DNA of 64,000 nucleotides. Origin: JL08 sp963765555 (GTDB lineage: Bacteria > Pseudomonadota > Alphaproteobacteria > Rhodobacterales > Rhodobacteraceae). Positions 37,565-46,400 of this stretch are shown here, one piece after another. The first letter of the stretch is position 1; every line of letters begins with the position of its first letter. Location: assembly GCA_963765555.1 (NCBI GenBank), contig CAVXWX010000001.1:62001-126000 (forward strand). The letters are read 5' to 3'. The translations under genes and the position numbers were made by a program. The notes beneath the pieces were generated by a model. The model was not told where the DNA came from. It saw nothing but the letters and a program-made list of their open reading frames with translations, and did not search any database.

Positions 37565-37615
37565 GAGTCAGAGCGATTCCAACGGCTTGCTGGCAAAGCT
37601 TTCGCATGCGAAAGC
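37565..37615. promoter_or_regulatory. 18-bp perfect palindrome and two GANTC sites before the DUF6638-like gene
   Basis: GCTTTCGCATGCGAAAGC (37598-37615) is a perfect 18-base palindrome, 30 bases before the next start. Just upstream are GAGTC (37565-37569) and GATTC (37575-37579), both GANTC. The 162-base gap after the ATPase gene therefore probably holds its own promoter with an operator, possibly under CcrM/GcrA cell-cycle influence (inference). The palindrome could alternatively be a hairpin in the mRNA. Confidence 0.5.
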
Positions 37616-37644
37616 AGCGCGGGGCCGTGCAAGGGGGGGCATCC

Positions 37645-38991
37645 ATGAAACGCCTGATCCGCGCCGGTCTGATGTTCAGCAACCTGATCCCCGTTGCGTC
37701 CCCCGCGCTGGTGGACCGCTACAATCGCGCGCTCAAGCATCTGACGGGCAAAACCACGCAGCTGACCGATTTCCACATCGATATTTCCGGCTATGCGCCC
37801 GAAATCGGGGACGAGCTGGACGACCATCTGTATCTGAACCACGCAGGCGTGAACCGGCAGTTCATCCTGTTGACCACCGATCAGAAACGCGCGCCGCTTT
37901 TGAACACGAAATTTTCGACATCACGCGGGATATTGCGCCAGTTCATCACCGAGAACGAGGCGCAACTGTTCGCCCTGACGGCCAAGGATGCCGTGGCCGG
38001 TGAATTGGTGAATTCGGTCTATGACGTGTCTTCGCCCCAACGCCTGTTCGATATCCGCAGCGTCACGATCGAAGCGGATACAACCACCGGAACCGTGCGC
38101 GATGCCAAGGCGCTGGGCGATATGGTGGACCGGTTCAAGACAACCGAAGACGGCTGGTTTGACGATGTGCTGATTGCCGACATGATCACGCTGGCCAAAC
38201 GCACCGGTGATGTAACGCGCAATCCGGTCAAGCTGAGCCAGATGAAATTCGAACAGGATAATTTCTGGACAGCGCATTTCGGCGGGCTGTACCTGTTTCG
38301 CGGGGTGGACCATCCGGCGCTGATTTCTGTCGGGCCCAAGGCGCCGCTGGGTGAATTGCCGATCCAGTATGTGCTGGATTTTTCCGAACCCAACCGGATC
38401 GCGCGGTTTTTCGAATTCAACGGGCTGGTGGAACCGATCGTCAAGGCGCGCGGCATCGATGCCGCCGCCATTCTGCGCCAAAAGATCGATTTCATTGTGG
38501 TCGATGCCGCCGCCCAAAGCGGCATTGATCTTACAGGGGCCACACGGCGCGATATCAGGCGGCTGGCCCGCGAAAACGCAGGCAATCTGCCACCCGAATT
38601 CCACGCCCTGTCCGCGCTGCTGCGCTGGGCCGAAGATGGCGGGCCGTGGCCACGGATCGCTTCGGATCACCCCGCCTATTTCTACACGCTGCGCGCCGCA
38701 GACACGCCCGACCGCGATCTGGTGAACATGCTGCTGGCCGATCTGACGCCAAAGGATATCCGCCAGCTGTTCATCTGTCACAAGGATGCGTTCTATCATC
38801 GCTATCAGGGCTGGAGCGACGCCAAGAAATCCTATGTCGTTGATTTTCTGGATCGCGAATATCAGGTAGACAAGGCAGGTGCACGCCGTGCGCTGTTCGG
38901 GCATGATGCCCCGATGGAAGAACCCGCTGCCCCCGATCCACGCAATCTGATAGATCGTGTCGGGCCTTGGGGCGCGGTCAGGAAAGGGTAG
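37645..38991 (+). CDS. DUF6638-like protein
   Basis: The ATG at 37645 begins MKRLIRAGLMFSNLIPVASP, which I associate with a Rhodobacterales family labelled DUF6638; the label is from memory. It has 448 residues, apparently soluble, with no catalytic motif I can name. Notable parts are HIDISGYAPEIGDELDDHLYLN near residue 45 and KFEQDNFWTAHFGGLYLFRGVDHPAL near 199. It follows the ATPase gene after 162 bases that contain a palindrome, and is followed after 2 bases by a small membrane protein. Function unknown; context suggests the same process as the ATPase. Confidence 0.78.
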   Translation: MKRLIRAGLMFSNLIPVASPALVDRYNRALKHLTGKTTQLTDFHIDISGYAPEIGDELDDHLYLNHAGVNRQFILLTTDQKRAPLLNTKFSTSRGILRQFITENEAQLFALTAKDAVAGELVNSVYDVSSPQRLFDIRSVTIEADTTTGTVRDAKALGDMVDRFKTTEDGWFDDVLIADMITLAKRTGDVTRNPVKLSQMKFEQDNFWTAHFGGLYLFRGVDHPALISVGPKAPLGELPIQYVLDFSEPNRIARFFEFNGLVEPIVKARGIDAAAILRQKIDFIVVDAAAQSGIDLTGATRRDIRRLARENAGNLPPEFHALSALLRWAEDGGPWPRIASDHPAYFYTLRAADTPDRDLVNMLLADLTPKDIRQLFICHKDAFYHRYQGWSDAKKSYVVDFLDREYQVDKAGARRALFGHDAPMEEPAAPDPRNLIDRVGPWGAVRKG

Positions 38992-38993
38992 TT

Positions 38994-39260
38994 ATGTTTG
39001 CACTGGGTCGTTTGCTGGTGGTGGGGTTTGTCGTTCTGACAATCATCTACATCGCCCTGTCGTTTTATTCGCGCGCCGTGCGCAAGGGCAAATTGCAACG
39101 CGAATGGGACGAAGAAGGCATGACCGGCGACAAGGACGCATGGGTGCAACAAGGGTTGGAAGACTATGACGGATCGTTGCGGCGCAAGCTGATCCTTGGG
39201 GTGTATGTCGTGCCGGTTGTGGTGGTCACGATCATCATCTATCTGACCAATTTCCACTAG
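38994..39260 (+). CDS. Small two-TM membrane protein
   Basis: The 88-residue product has hydrophobic segments at about 5-24 (LLVVGFVVLTIIYIALSFY) and 66-85 (LILGVYVVPVVVVTIIIYL), with a charged 40-residue segment between them (EWDEEGMTGDKDAWVQQGLEDYDG), probably cytoplasmic by the positive-inside rule. It lies 2 bases after the DUF6638-like gene and 11 before the DUF1523 gene. It is a likely membrane anchor for the cluster's soluble proteins. No family name recognised. Confidence 0.8.
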   Translation: MFALGRLLVVGFVVLTIIYIALSFYSRAVRKGKLQREWDEEGMTGDKDAWVQQGLEDYDGSLRRKLILGVYVVPVVVVTIIIYLTNFH

Positions 39261-39271
39261 GGGGTATCGCA

Positions 39272-39925
39272 ATGAAATATATCAAATGGGTTTTGATCCT
39301 CACCTTCTGGGTGATTGTCGGCAGTTTCCTGCATTACACGCTGCCCCAGCGCGATGTGGTGCGTATCACCGATACCTATCTGGAACGCATCGATTTCGGC
39401 GAAAACTCGATCTTCTGGTCACACGCGCAAACCGGCGATAACCCCAACCCGACCAACCGCGATGTGTTTTTTATCCAGACCTTCAAGGAAAACGGCAAAC
39501 CGGTCATTTACCGTAACGAAGATACCGGCTGGGGCTGGCCGCCCTATTTCAAATTCGACACCTCGAACCTGCAGGCCGAAGCGTCCGATCTGGAATCAAA
39601 AACAACCGCAGGCGGGGCGCAATGGGCTGTTATCCGGCATTATGGCTGGCGTAACGAATTCCTGTCGATCTATCCCAATGCGGTGGGCGTCAAACCGGCA
39701 ACGGGGCCGGATCATCAACTGGGTCTGCCGTGGCTGAACATCATCATCCTGACGCTGCTGGCCGCTTTGGCCTATGGCATCTGGGTGCGCTGGCGCCGGT
39801 TCCGCCAACGCCGGATCGATCCGACGCTGGAAGAAATTTCCGACAGTTGGGAAGCCGCCGGTGATGCCGTTGACGAACGGCGCGGGCGCATAAGGCGCTG
39901 GTTTGACAGCTGGCGCAGCAAATAG
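39272..39925 (+). CDS. DUF1523 family membrane protein
   Basis: The 217-residue protein begins MKYIKWVLILTFWVIVGSFLHYTLPQRDVVRITDTY, as in DUF1523 proteins. A TM segment at about 5-25 is followed by a roughly 125-residue probably periplasmic domain, a second TM at about 155-173 (WLNIIILTLLAALAYGIWV) and a basic C-terminal tail. The family is of unknown function and widespread in Rhodobacterales. It ends the cluster; the next gene is on the other strand 8 bases away. Confidence 0.85.
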   Translation: MKYIKWVLILTFWVIVGSFLHYTLPQRDVVRITDTYLERIDFGENSIFWSHAQTGDNPNPTNRDVFFIQTFKENGKPVIYRNEDTGWGWPPYFKFDTSNLQAEASDLESKTTAGGAQWAVIRHYGWRNEFLSIYPNAVGVKPATGPDHQLGLPWLNIIILTLLAALAYGIWVRWRRFRQRRIDPTLEEISDSWEAAGDAVDERRGRIRRWFDSWRSK

Positions 39926-39933
39926 GCGCGGTT

Positions 39934-40314
39934 TTACGCCTTTTGCAGCATCCGGCCCAACGGACGCCCGCCCAGAATATGCACATGCAGGTGCGGCACT
40001 TCCTGAACGCCGTGGAAGCCGGTGTTTGAAATGGCGCGAAATCCGTCGCCCCCCGCACCGGGTTGAACGCCGGTGATCTTGCACACTTCACCGATGGCGC
40101 GGGTAAACCCGATGATCTCGGCATCCGATGCCTCCTGCGCGAAATGGTCGTAACACACATAGGGCCCTTTCGGGATCACCAGCACATGCACCGGCGCCTG
40201 CGGATAAAGATCGTTGAACGCCAGTGCGTGTTCGGTGTCCAGAACGGTGCTGTTCGGGATATCCCCGCGCAGGATTTTGGCAAAGATATTCTGGTCGTCA
40301 TAAACATAAGCCAT
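39934..40314 (-). CDS. HIT-family nucleotide hydrolase
   Basis: About 126 residues (ATG 40314; another ATG lies directly before it). The histidine triad HLHVH is seen near residue 108 in VPHLHVHILGGRPLGRM, with NIFAKILRGDIP at the N-terminus and HVLVIPKGPY in the middle. It belongs to the HINT branch of nucleoside phosphoramidate hydrolases. It is convergent with the DUF1523 gene. Confidence 0.93.
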   Translation of the reverse strand: MAYVYDDQNIFAKILRGDIPNSTVLDTEHALAFNDLYPQAPVHVLVIPKGPYVCYDHFAQEASDAEIIGFTRAIGEVCKITGVQPGAGGDGFRAISNTGFHGVQEVPHLHVHILGGRPLGRMLQKA

Positions 40315-40322
40315 CATGTACC

Positions 40323-41900
40323 TCAGTCGGAAAACAAGTGTTCGGATGCAGTGACCTGATGCGCGTTGCCTTGTGAAATGGCAAGAAATGCGGCCAGTTT
40401 TTCCGCATTTTTTTCCGGATCGTCGGTTTCGCGCAATCGGTAGTGGTTTTCGAAATCGGCATCGCGAATGCGGTCGCTTTCAAAAATCATGTCCTGCCGG
40501 ATGGTGGGCAACAGCCGCTCCAATGTCTCGGGGGGCGTGCGCTCTCCGGCAAGGCCAACCCGCATGGCATGGCCTTTCAGATAATCGTCGCTGAACTGGC
40601 ATTCGATCTCAAGCAATCTGGTCACAGACCGGTCCGAACAGAAATCCTGCAAAAGCTCGATGTTGTTGGGGTCCATACAGACCAGCAAACGATCGGTTTC
40701 GTAATAATCAAACAGCATCCGCACCAATGATCGGCGGTGCCGTGTGCGTTTGCCCAGGGTCGTCTGGATGCCGCCCAGATCGGGCAGGTCGGTGTCTTCT
40801 TCGTTGAACAGGTATTCGATCGTCGGGATGTTGCTGACCGCGCGAATGCGTTCGACCATCCGCTTGGCCACGTGCCATTTCTTGCACACCACGATCAGCA
40901 ATTCGCGTTCACGCCCCAATGTGCTTTCGGTTTCCCAGAACCGGCTGGCAAACCGCCGCCCGATCCGGCCCCGCCCGGTCAGGAATTTGAACAGGCTCTG
41001 GGCCTCGTTCGAAATCTGGAATTCAACACCGCCTGCCGCATAAAGCGCGCCCAGCCGCCGCTTGAGTTCGCGCGCCTCGGGGCTGATTTTGCGGGCAAAC
41101 AGGAAATCCTGAGACAGCAACAGATCGTAGTGATCGTTGTAAAACGTGATCGGCATCCCGTAATCGGAAAACATCAGGCAGGTCAGTGTGCGCGTCTCGA
41201 TCTCGGTCTCGGGCACAAGGTGGCGCACCAGCGTCTGGAAAAACGTTTCATCCGGTATCCATGTGGTGCGGAAAAACCGGACAACGTCGCGTCTTGATTT
41301 GATGAAATCCAGTATCCATTCGATGGTGCGCCGCCGCAGGCACCACCACTGGCTTCCGATCTGGACCTGAATATCCTGCGGAATGCTGCGTGTCAGACCA
41401 AGCCGTTTTTGAAGCCCGAAGGCGGAATAGAACAGGCCGGGTTGCGTGCGTTCATTGAACAGATGGCGGTAGATCAACCGCTCTTCCTTCATTCCGGTCT
41501 TGATCCAGTCGCTTTCGAAAAAGTCAAAGCTTTCGATGTAATCGACATCCCGGCTGTCCAGAAACTCGTGGGCATATTCCGCCGATTTTATGGCCATGCA
41601 ATCGCCCGACAGCATGTAGAAATGCGTGGCGCGCGGAAACGCGTCAACCGCGGCTTCGACGGCGTGAATGCTGGCCTGCACCAAAGACCACGCGCCCCAT
41701 CCGCATTTGATCCGCTTGCGCGCGAAAACAACGTTCGGATTATCCTTGAGCGCGCGGTGGATCATATCGAAATGCGCCGGTTTGGCCCGCGCATCGAAAT
41801 GGATCGACATATAGTCGCCAACAGCGGTCAACCGCTCGGCCTGCGTGATAATGGCCTCGGGGTCTTTGTGACATAGCAATATGTAGGCGATTTTGGCCAT
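40323..41900 (-). CDS. GT14-type (core-2/I-branching-like) glycosyltransferase with DUF5928-like C-terminus
   Basis: I start at ATG 41900 (MAKIAYILLCHKDPEAI), giving 525 residues; the frame runs on to 42002 but its extension is low-complexity. The N-terminal 270 residues resemble beta-1,6-N-acetylglucosaminyltransferases (family GT14): MSIHFDARAKPAHFD, HFYMLSGDCMAIKSAEY, GSQWWCLRR and WIPDETFFQTLV (acidic catalytic region). The C-terminal half matches what is annotated DUF5928 in this group, from memory. It probably adds sugars to an exported polysaccharide. Divergent from a sulfotransferase gene, which suggests a sulfated surface glycan. Confidence 0.82.
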   Translation of the reverse strand: MAKIAYILLCHKDPEAIITQAERLTAVGDYMSIHFDARAKPAHFDMIHRALKDNPNVVFARKRIKCGWGAWSLVQASIHAVEAAVDAFPRATHFYMLSGDCMAIKSAEYAHEFLDSRDVDYIESFDFFESDWIKTGMKEERLIYRHLFNERTQPGLFYSAFGLQKRLGLTRSIPQDIQVQIGSQWWCLRRRTIEWILDFIKSRRDVVRFFRTTWIPDETFFQTLVRHLVPETEIETRTLTCLMFSDYGMPITFYNDHYDLLLSQDFLFARKISPEARELKRRLGALYAAGGVEFQISNEAQSLFKFLTGRGRIGRRFASRFWETESTLGRERELLIVVCKKWHVAKRMVERIRAVSNIPTIEYLFNEEDTDLPDLGGIQTTLGKRTRHRRSLVRMLFDYYETDRLLVCMDPNNIELLQDFCSDRSVTRLLEIECQFSDDYLKGHAMRVGLAGERTPPETLERLLPTIRQDMIFESDRIRDADFENHYRLRETDDPEKNAEKLAAFLAISQGNAHQVTASEHLFSD

Positions 41901-42045
41901 TGTCGGAACGGGACTGCCCTTTTTTTTGTGTTGCTTACCGTGATACTGTTGAACACTGATTGAATAAACAGGATTTGTTTGCTTTTTTGTCGGATGAAGC
42001 AACTGCGGTCACATAAACGCGCCGCAGCGCATAGGAGCGAGCAGT

Positions 42046-42864
42046 ATGGGCTTTCCCGGGACCTGGATGACAGAAAGCGAAAGCGTGGTCTATCGCGTGG
42101 TGCCCAAATGCGCCTGTTCGACGATCGGTCAGATCATGTATTATTCGGATCACGGTGTTTTCTTTGACGGCGATATCCACGACGCCAAAGGCGGGCTGCA
42201 CAAATGGGCGCTGGAAGACAGCCAGCATCTGATTTCGGCCAATGTGCAGGATCACACGTCTTACGCGTTTACCTGCGTGCGCAATCCCTACACCCGCATC
42301 CTGTCCTCGTTCTTTGACAAGATCTGCGGCATCCAGCGCAACGGCAAACGCTATCGCGGCAATCTGGTGCCGCTGCTGATCCAGAAATACGGCATCGAAG
42401 TGGGCGGCGACGATGGCAAGCAGGAATTTGACCAGATCAAATCCTTCCGCCGGTTTTTGTTGTTCGCGCGCGACACCATCCGCTGGCGCCGCCCGATGGA
42501 ACCCGACATTCACTGGTCCGCCCAATCGGGTCATCTGTCGACCTTCATCGTCAACGGTGGCCGGTACGACAATATTTTCTGGACGGAAAAATTTAACGAC
42601 GGCATGCAATCCGTTTTGAACGCCGTGCAAACGCCGCATCAGGTCGATCTGGCCACGATCCCGCGCTTCAACGAAAGCGAAGGGCACGGACCCAAACGCG
42701 CCCATCCGGTCGAGGATTATTTCGATGATCTGTCGATGCATCTGATGTTTGAAATCTACAAACGCGATTTCCAGCTGTTCAAATACGATTTCGAGGATCC
42801 ATCCAACAAGATGCCGACGGGCGAGATTGATCTGGATGAAGTCCATGTCAAGCTGGGTGACTGA
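42046..42864 (+). CDS. Sulfotransferase (Sulfotransfer_2 family)
   Basis: The 272-residue protein has the PAPS-binding motifs of carbohydrate sulfotransferases: VPKCACSTIGQIMYY near residue 19 (5'-phosphosulfate loop) and VRNPYTRILSSFFDK near 79 (3'-phosphate region). TAGGAG lies 8 bases before ATG 42046. It would move sulfate from PAPS to a glycan. The 145-base divergent region shared with the glycosyltransferase holds no motif I can name. Confidence 0.88.
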   Translation: MGFPGTWMTESESVVYRVVPKCACSTIGQIMYYSDHGVFFDGDIHDAKGGLHKWALEDSQHLISANVQDHTSYAFTCVRNPYTRILSSFFDKICGIQRNGKRYRGNLVPLLIQKYGIEVGGDDGKQEFDQIKSFRRFLLFARDTIRWRRPMEPDIHWSAQSGHLSTFIVNGGRYDNIFWTEKFNDGMQSVLNAVQTPHQVDLATIPRFNESEGHGPKRAHPVEDYFDDLSMHLMFEIYKRDFQLFKYDFEDPSNKMPTGEIDLDEVHVKLGD

Positions 42865-42909
42865 TCCGCGCCGCGCAGACCTGACTTTACGGGATCAAGA
42901 CAGCCCTGT

Positions 42910-42943
42910 CTTCATTTGTCCAAAAATACTCGAAATTCCGGCC
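42910..42943 (-). repeat. Gene-end repeat, copy 2
   Basis: Read on the minus strand it is GGCCGGAATTTCGAGTATTT then TTGGACAAATGAAG, starting 1 base after the stop of the lytic transglycosylase gene. It shares the AGTATTTTTGg..AAATGAAG core with the copies at 35513 and 56379. Confidence 0.6.
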
Positions 42944-42944
42944 T

Positions 42945-44189
42945 CTATTTCACCCGCGCCAGCAGATCGAGCGAGGGCTGCCCCGTCACCGCCAGCCCGT
43001 TGGCGGTCTGATAGGCGGTGATGGCGGCGGTGGTTTTTGATCCGATCACACCATCGGTGCCGCCGGTATCGAATCCGGCATCGGTCAGGCCCTGTTGCAG
43101 GGCGCGGCGGTCGTTGATTGTCATGCCGCTGGCATCGGGGGGAAAGCCGCCCTGGATCGGCGGTTTGCCCATGATCCGGTCGGCCAGATGGCCGATGCCG
43201 ATCACATAGCTTTCGGAATTGTTGTAGCGGGTGATGGTGGTAAAATTGCTGAATGTCATAAAGGCGGGGCCGTTGGCTCCGGACGGGATGATCACCGACG
43301 CGCGGCCGTAATCGGGCACCACGCGCCCGTTCATATCGCGCACGCCCAGATTGGCCCAGTCGGTGGTTGACCGCGCCGTGCCGCGCCCTGTCAGCCCGGT
43401 GTTGAACCCGCTTGGCAGGCGCACCTCGACCCCCCAGGGTTGGCCGCGGGTCCAGCCGTTTTTCGCCAGATAGGCCGCTGCCGAGGCCAGCGCATCGGTC
43501 GGGTCCTCCGACCAGATATCGCGCCGCCCGTCGCCGGTAAAATCCACGGCAAAGGCCTCGTAGGATGTGGGGATGAACTGGGTATGGCCCATGGCACCGG
43601 CCCAGCTTCCGGTCATGCGGTCGGGTGTTGTGTCACCGTTCTGCAGAATCCGCAGCGCCGCGATCAGCTGTTTTTCGAAAAACGCGCCGCGCCGCCCGTC
43701 AAAGGCCAGTGTCGACAGGGATGACATCACCGGAATGTCGCCGCGCCGCTCTCCGTACCGGCTTTCCAGCCCCCAGATTGCGGTGACATATTGTTTTTCC
43801 ACGCCGTAACGCGCTTCGATCTGTGACAGCGTAGTGTTGTACTGGCGCAGTTTGGCCTGTCCGGTCGCGATCCGTTCATCCGATGCGGCAATGGCCAGAT
43901 AATCTTCCAAAGAGCGTTTGAATTCGGTCTGGTTGCGATCGCGTTCGATCACTCCGGGCAGGTAGCCGACCCCGCGAAAGGCGCGATCGATGGTGGCGGC
44001 GGAAATCCCGGCGCCGGCTGCACGCCCCCGAAACGCGGCGACCCAGGCATCAAATTGTGCATTTGGCACCGGTTGTAGACGTGTCGCCGGAGCCGAGGAC
44101 GACGCGGACGAGAAAGACGTGGGGCTGCCGCCACAGGATGCCAGTGCCGTTGCCAACAATCCAAACCCCATCATGCGTCGTGTCAGCAT
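42945..44189 (-). CDS. Lytic murein transglycosylase (MltB/SLT_2) with peptidoglycan-binding domain
   Basis: ATG 44189 gives 414 residues; MMGF at 44174 is an alternative. A lipoprotein signal ends in ALASCGG, so the protein is probably outer-membrane anchored. The SLT_2 domain (about 40-340) shows AIWGLESRYGERRG with the catalytic Glu, GAMGHTQFIPTSYEAFAVDF and WTRGQPWG. The last 60 residues are a PG_binding_1 repeat (RRALQQGLTDAGFDTGGTDGVIGSKT). It cleaves peptidoglycan glycan strands non-hydrolytically. A repeat element follows the stop directly. Confidence 0.92.
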   Translation of the reverse strand: MLTRRMMGFGLLATALASCGGSPTSFSSASSSAPATRLQPVPNAQFDAWVAAFRGRAAGAGISAATIDRAFRGVGYLPGVIERDRNQTEFKRSLEDYLAIAASDERIATGQAKLRQYNTTLSQIEARYGVEKQYVTAIWGLESRYGERRGDIPVMSSLSTLAFDGRRGAFFEKQLIAALRILQNGDTTPDRMTGSWAGAMGHTQFIPTSYEAFAVDFTGDGRRDIWSEDPTDALASAAAYLAKNGWTRGQPWGVEVRLPSGFNTGLTGRGTARSTTDWANLGVRDMNGRVVPDYGRASVIIPSGANGPAFMTFSNFTTITRYNNSESYVIGIGHLADRIMGKPPIQGGFPPDASGMTINDRRALQQGLTDAGFDTGGTDGVIGSKTTAAITAYQTANGLAVTGQPSLDLLARVK

Positions 44190-44352
44190 CGGTTTTGCCC
44201 TTTTTTGTGTACCGCCTGTTCCCACATCTACCCCAGCCGCGCGTGACATCAAGGTGCAAGCCGCAGGATCGGTGGATTTGCGCGGGTTTGGGCCCCTGCG
44301 CCATCGTGCGCCATCTTGCGCTGTCCCGCGTCACCGCCTACATCTGCCTGCT

Positions 44353-44829
44353 ATGGCCCAGAAAAAATCAGACCCCAATTACAAGGTAATCGCCGAAAAC
44401 CGGCGGGCGCGTTATGATTACGCGATCGAGGATGATCTGGAATGCGGCATCATTCTGGAAGGGTCCGAGGTGAAATCGCTGCGCGCGGGCGGGGCCAATA
44501 TCGCCGAAAGCTATGCGGCTGTGGAAGATGGCGAATTGTGGCTGGTGAACAGCTATATCGCACCCTACGAAGGCGCCAGAACCTTCCGACACGAAGAACG
44601 CCGCCGCCGCAAGATGCTGGTGTCGCGCAAGGAACTGGCACGCCTTTGGAATGCCACACAGCGCAAGGGCATGACGCTGGTGCCGCTGGTGATGTATTTC
44701 AACCATCGCGGCATCGCCAAACTCAAGATCGGCATCGCCAAGGGCAAAAAGAACCACGACAAACGCGATACCGAGGCCAAGCGCGACTGGTCGCGCCAGA
44801 AGGCGCGGTTGCTGAAAGATCATGGATGA
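44353..44829 (+). CDS. smpB: SsrA-binding protein SmpB
   Basis: The 158-residue protein has all SmpB landmarks: VIAENRRARYDYAIEDDLECGIILEGSEVKSLR at the N-terminus, NSYIAPY, RRKMLVSRKEL and the C-terminal KKNHDKRDTEAKRDWSRQKARLLK tail that enters the ribosomal decoding centre. It works with tmRNA to rescue stalled ribosomes. No ssrA gene is in the window. It overlaps the GST gene by 8 bases. Confidence 0.97.
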   Translation: MAQKKSDPNYKVIAENRRARYDYAIEDDLECGIILEGSEVKSLRAGGANIAESYAAVEDGELWLVNSYIAPYEGARTFRHEERRRRKMLVSRKELARLWNATQRKGMTLVPLVMYFNHRGIAKLKIGIAKGKKNHDKRDTEAKRDWSRQKARLLKDHG

Positions 44830-45470
44830 ACTGCAGGGCATAACGCTGTTCGGCTACCGGCCCAGCGTTTACACCCGCGCCGTGCAGATGGCCCTTTTCG
44901 AAAAATCTGTTGCCTTTGATCTGGTCGAGGTTGATCCCTTTGCCGACCCGCCCGATCCGGTGTTGGCCGATGTGCATCCGTTCGGGCGCGTACCGGTGTT
45001 GCGCCATGACGGGTTCACGATCTACGAAACAAACGCGATTTTGCGTTACGTGGACGATCTGGTGCCCGATCCGCGACTTGTTCCCGCGAACCCTCAAGGC
45101 CCGCGCGCGGATGCAGCAGGCCATATCGATCATGGATGCCTATGGCTACCAGCCGCTGGTGCGGGCCGTGTTTTCGCATCTGGTCTATCGCCCTGCTCTT
45201 GGGCTGGATCATGATCCGGCCAAGGCGGCGGCGGGGCTGCGGGCCGCGCCTGCGGTTCTGGGCGCGCTCGAGGATATTGCCGCCGAGGGCCATGTGCTGG
45301 ACGGGCAGGCCGTAACACTGGCCGATCTGCACCTGTCCCCGATGATCGGGTATTTTGCGCTGGCCGCAGACGGGCGCGACCTGCTGCGCCGGTATCGCGC
45401 GCTGTCGCGGTGGTGGGACAAGGCGCAACAGCGCCCTGCCTACGCCCGGGTCTGCTTGGATGCGACATAA
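44822..45470 (+). CDS. Glutathione S-transferase family protein, one frameshift
   Basis: After repair about 215 residues. The N-terminal thioredoxin-like half reads ITLFGYRPSVYTRAVQMALFEKSVAFDLVEVDPF and FGRVPVLRHDGFTIYETNAILRYVDDL. The all-helical half continues in another frame from KARARMQQAISIMDAYGYQPLVR to ALSRWWDKAQQRPAYARV. The shift is near 45092 (CCC one base too long). A catalytic Ser or Tyr near residue 15 (SVYT) is plausible. Its ATG overlaps the smpB stop. Confidence 0.85.
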
Positions 45471-45540
45471 CCCCGCCGCAGTCTTGCCAGTGCGCGCCCC
45501 TGCTTGTAGGTCATAGGCAACCTTGGCCAAGCGGATAAAG

Positions 45541-46399
45541 ATGATGACAGACGATCCCAAGACCCTTGTTTCCACGGACTGGCTGGCGGCCCATATGAAG
45601 GATCCGGACCTGCGGATACTGGATGCGTCATGGTACCTGCCCGATGCAGGGCGCGATGCACAGGCCGAATATCAGGCGGCCCATATTCCCGGCGCACGGT
45701 TTTTCGATATCGATGATATTTCCGATCACCGCTCGGACCTGCCGCATATGGCCCCGCCGGTTGAAAAATTCATGTCGCGTTTGCGCGCGATGGGGGTGGG
45801 CGACGGGCATCAGGTTGTGGTCTATGACGGAACGGGCCTGTTGTCGGCGGCGCGGGTGTGGTGGCTGTTCCGCCTGATGGGGCAGCGCGATGTTGCCGTT
45901 CTGGACGGCGGATTTCCCAAATGGCAGGCCGAAGGGCGCGAGGTTGAGGATTTGCCCCCCGTCGTGCGCGACCGCCATATGACCGTGCGGTTCCAGAACC
46001 ATCTGGTGCGTGATGTCACGCAGGTGGCATCGGCGTCAAAGCTGGGCGATCACGAAATTCTGGATGCCCGGTCCCCCGCGCGGTTTCGTGGCGAGGCCCC
46101 CGAACCCCGTGAAGGGTTGCGCAGCGGGCACATTCCGGGATCGCGCAACGTGTTATTATGCCGATCTGCTGAACGACGATCAGACGATGAAAGACATAGC
46201 AGGGCTGAAGGCCGTGTTCGATGCGTCGGGCGCGGACCTGTCCAAACCGGTGATCACCACCTGCGGGTCCGGTGTGACGGCGGCGATTTTAAGCCTTGCG
46301 CTGGAACGGATCGGCAAGACCGATCACACCTTGTATGACGGATCATGGGCCGAATGGGGCATGTTCCCGACCGTGCCCGTTGCAACAGGAGACGCCTGA
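45541..46399 (+). CDS. sseA: 3-mercaptopyruvate sulfurtransferase, one frameshift
   Basis: Two rhodanese domains, about 285 residues after repair. The first has ILDASWYLPDAGRDAQAEYQAAHIPGARFFDID; the second has EILDARSPARFRGEAPEPREGLRSGHIPGSRN and the catalytic loop CGSGVTAA (the CGSGVTA form marks mercaptopyruvate rather than thiosulfate sulfurtransferase). The frame breaks near 46152, where GTGTTATT should be one T shorter. GGATAAAG precedes ATG 45541. It transfers sulfur from 3-mercaptopyruvate in cysteine catabolism. One base separates it from the aminotransferase gene, which may supply mercaptopyruvate from cysteine. Confidence 0.92.
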
Positions 46400-46400
46400 G

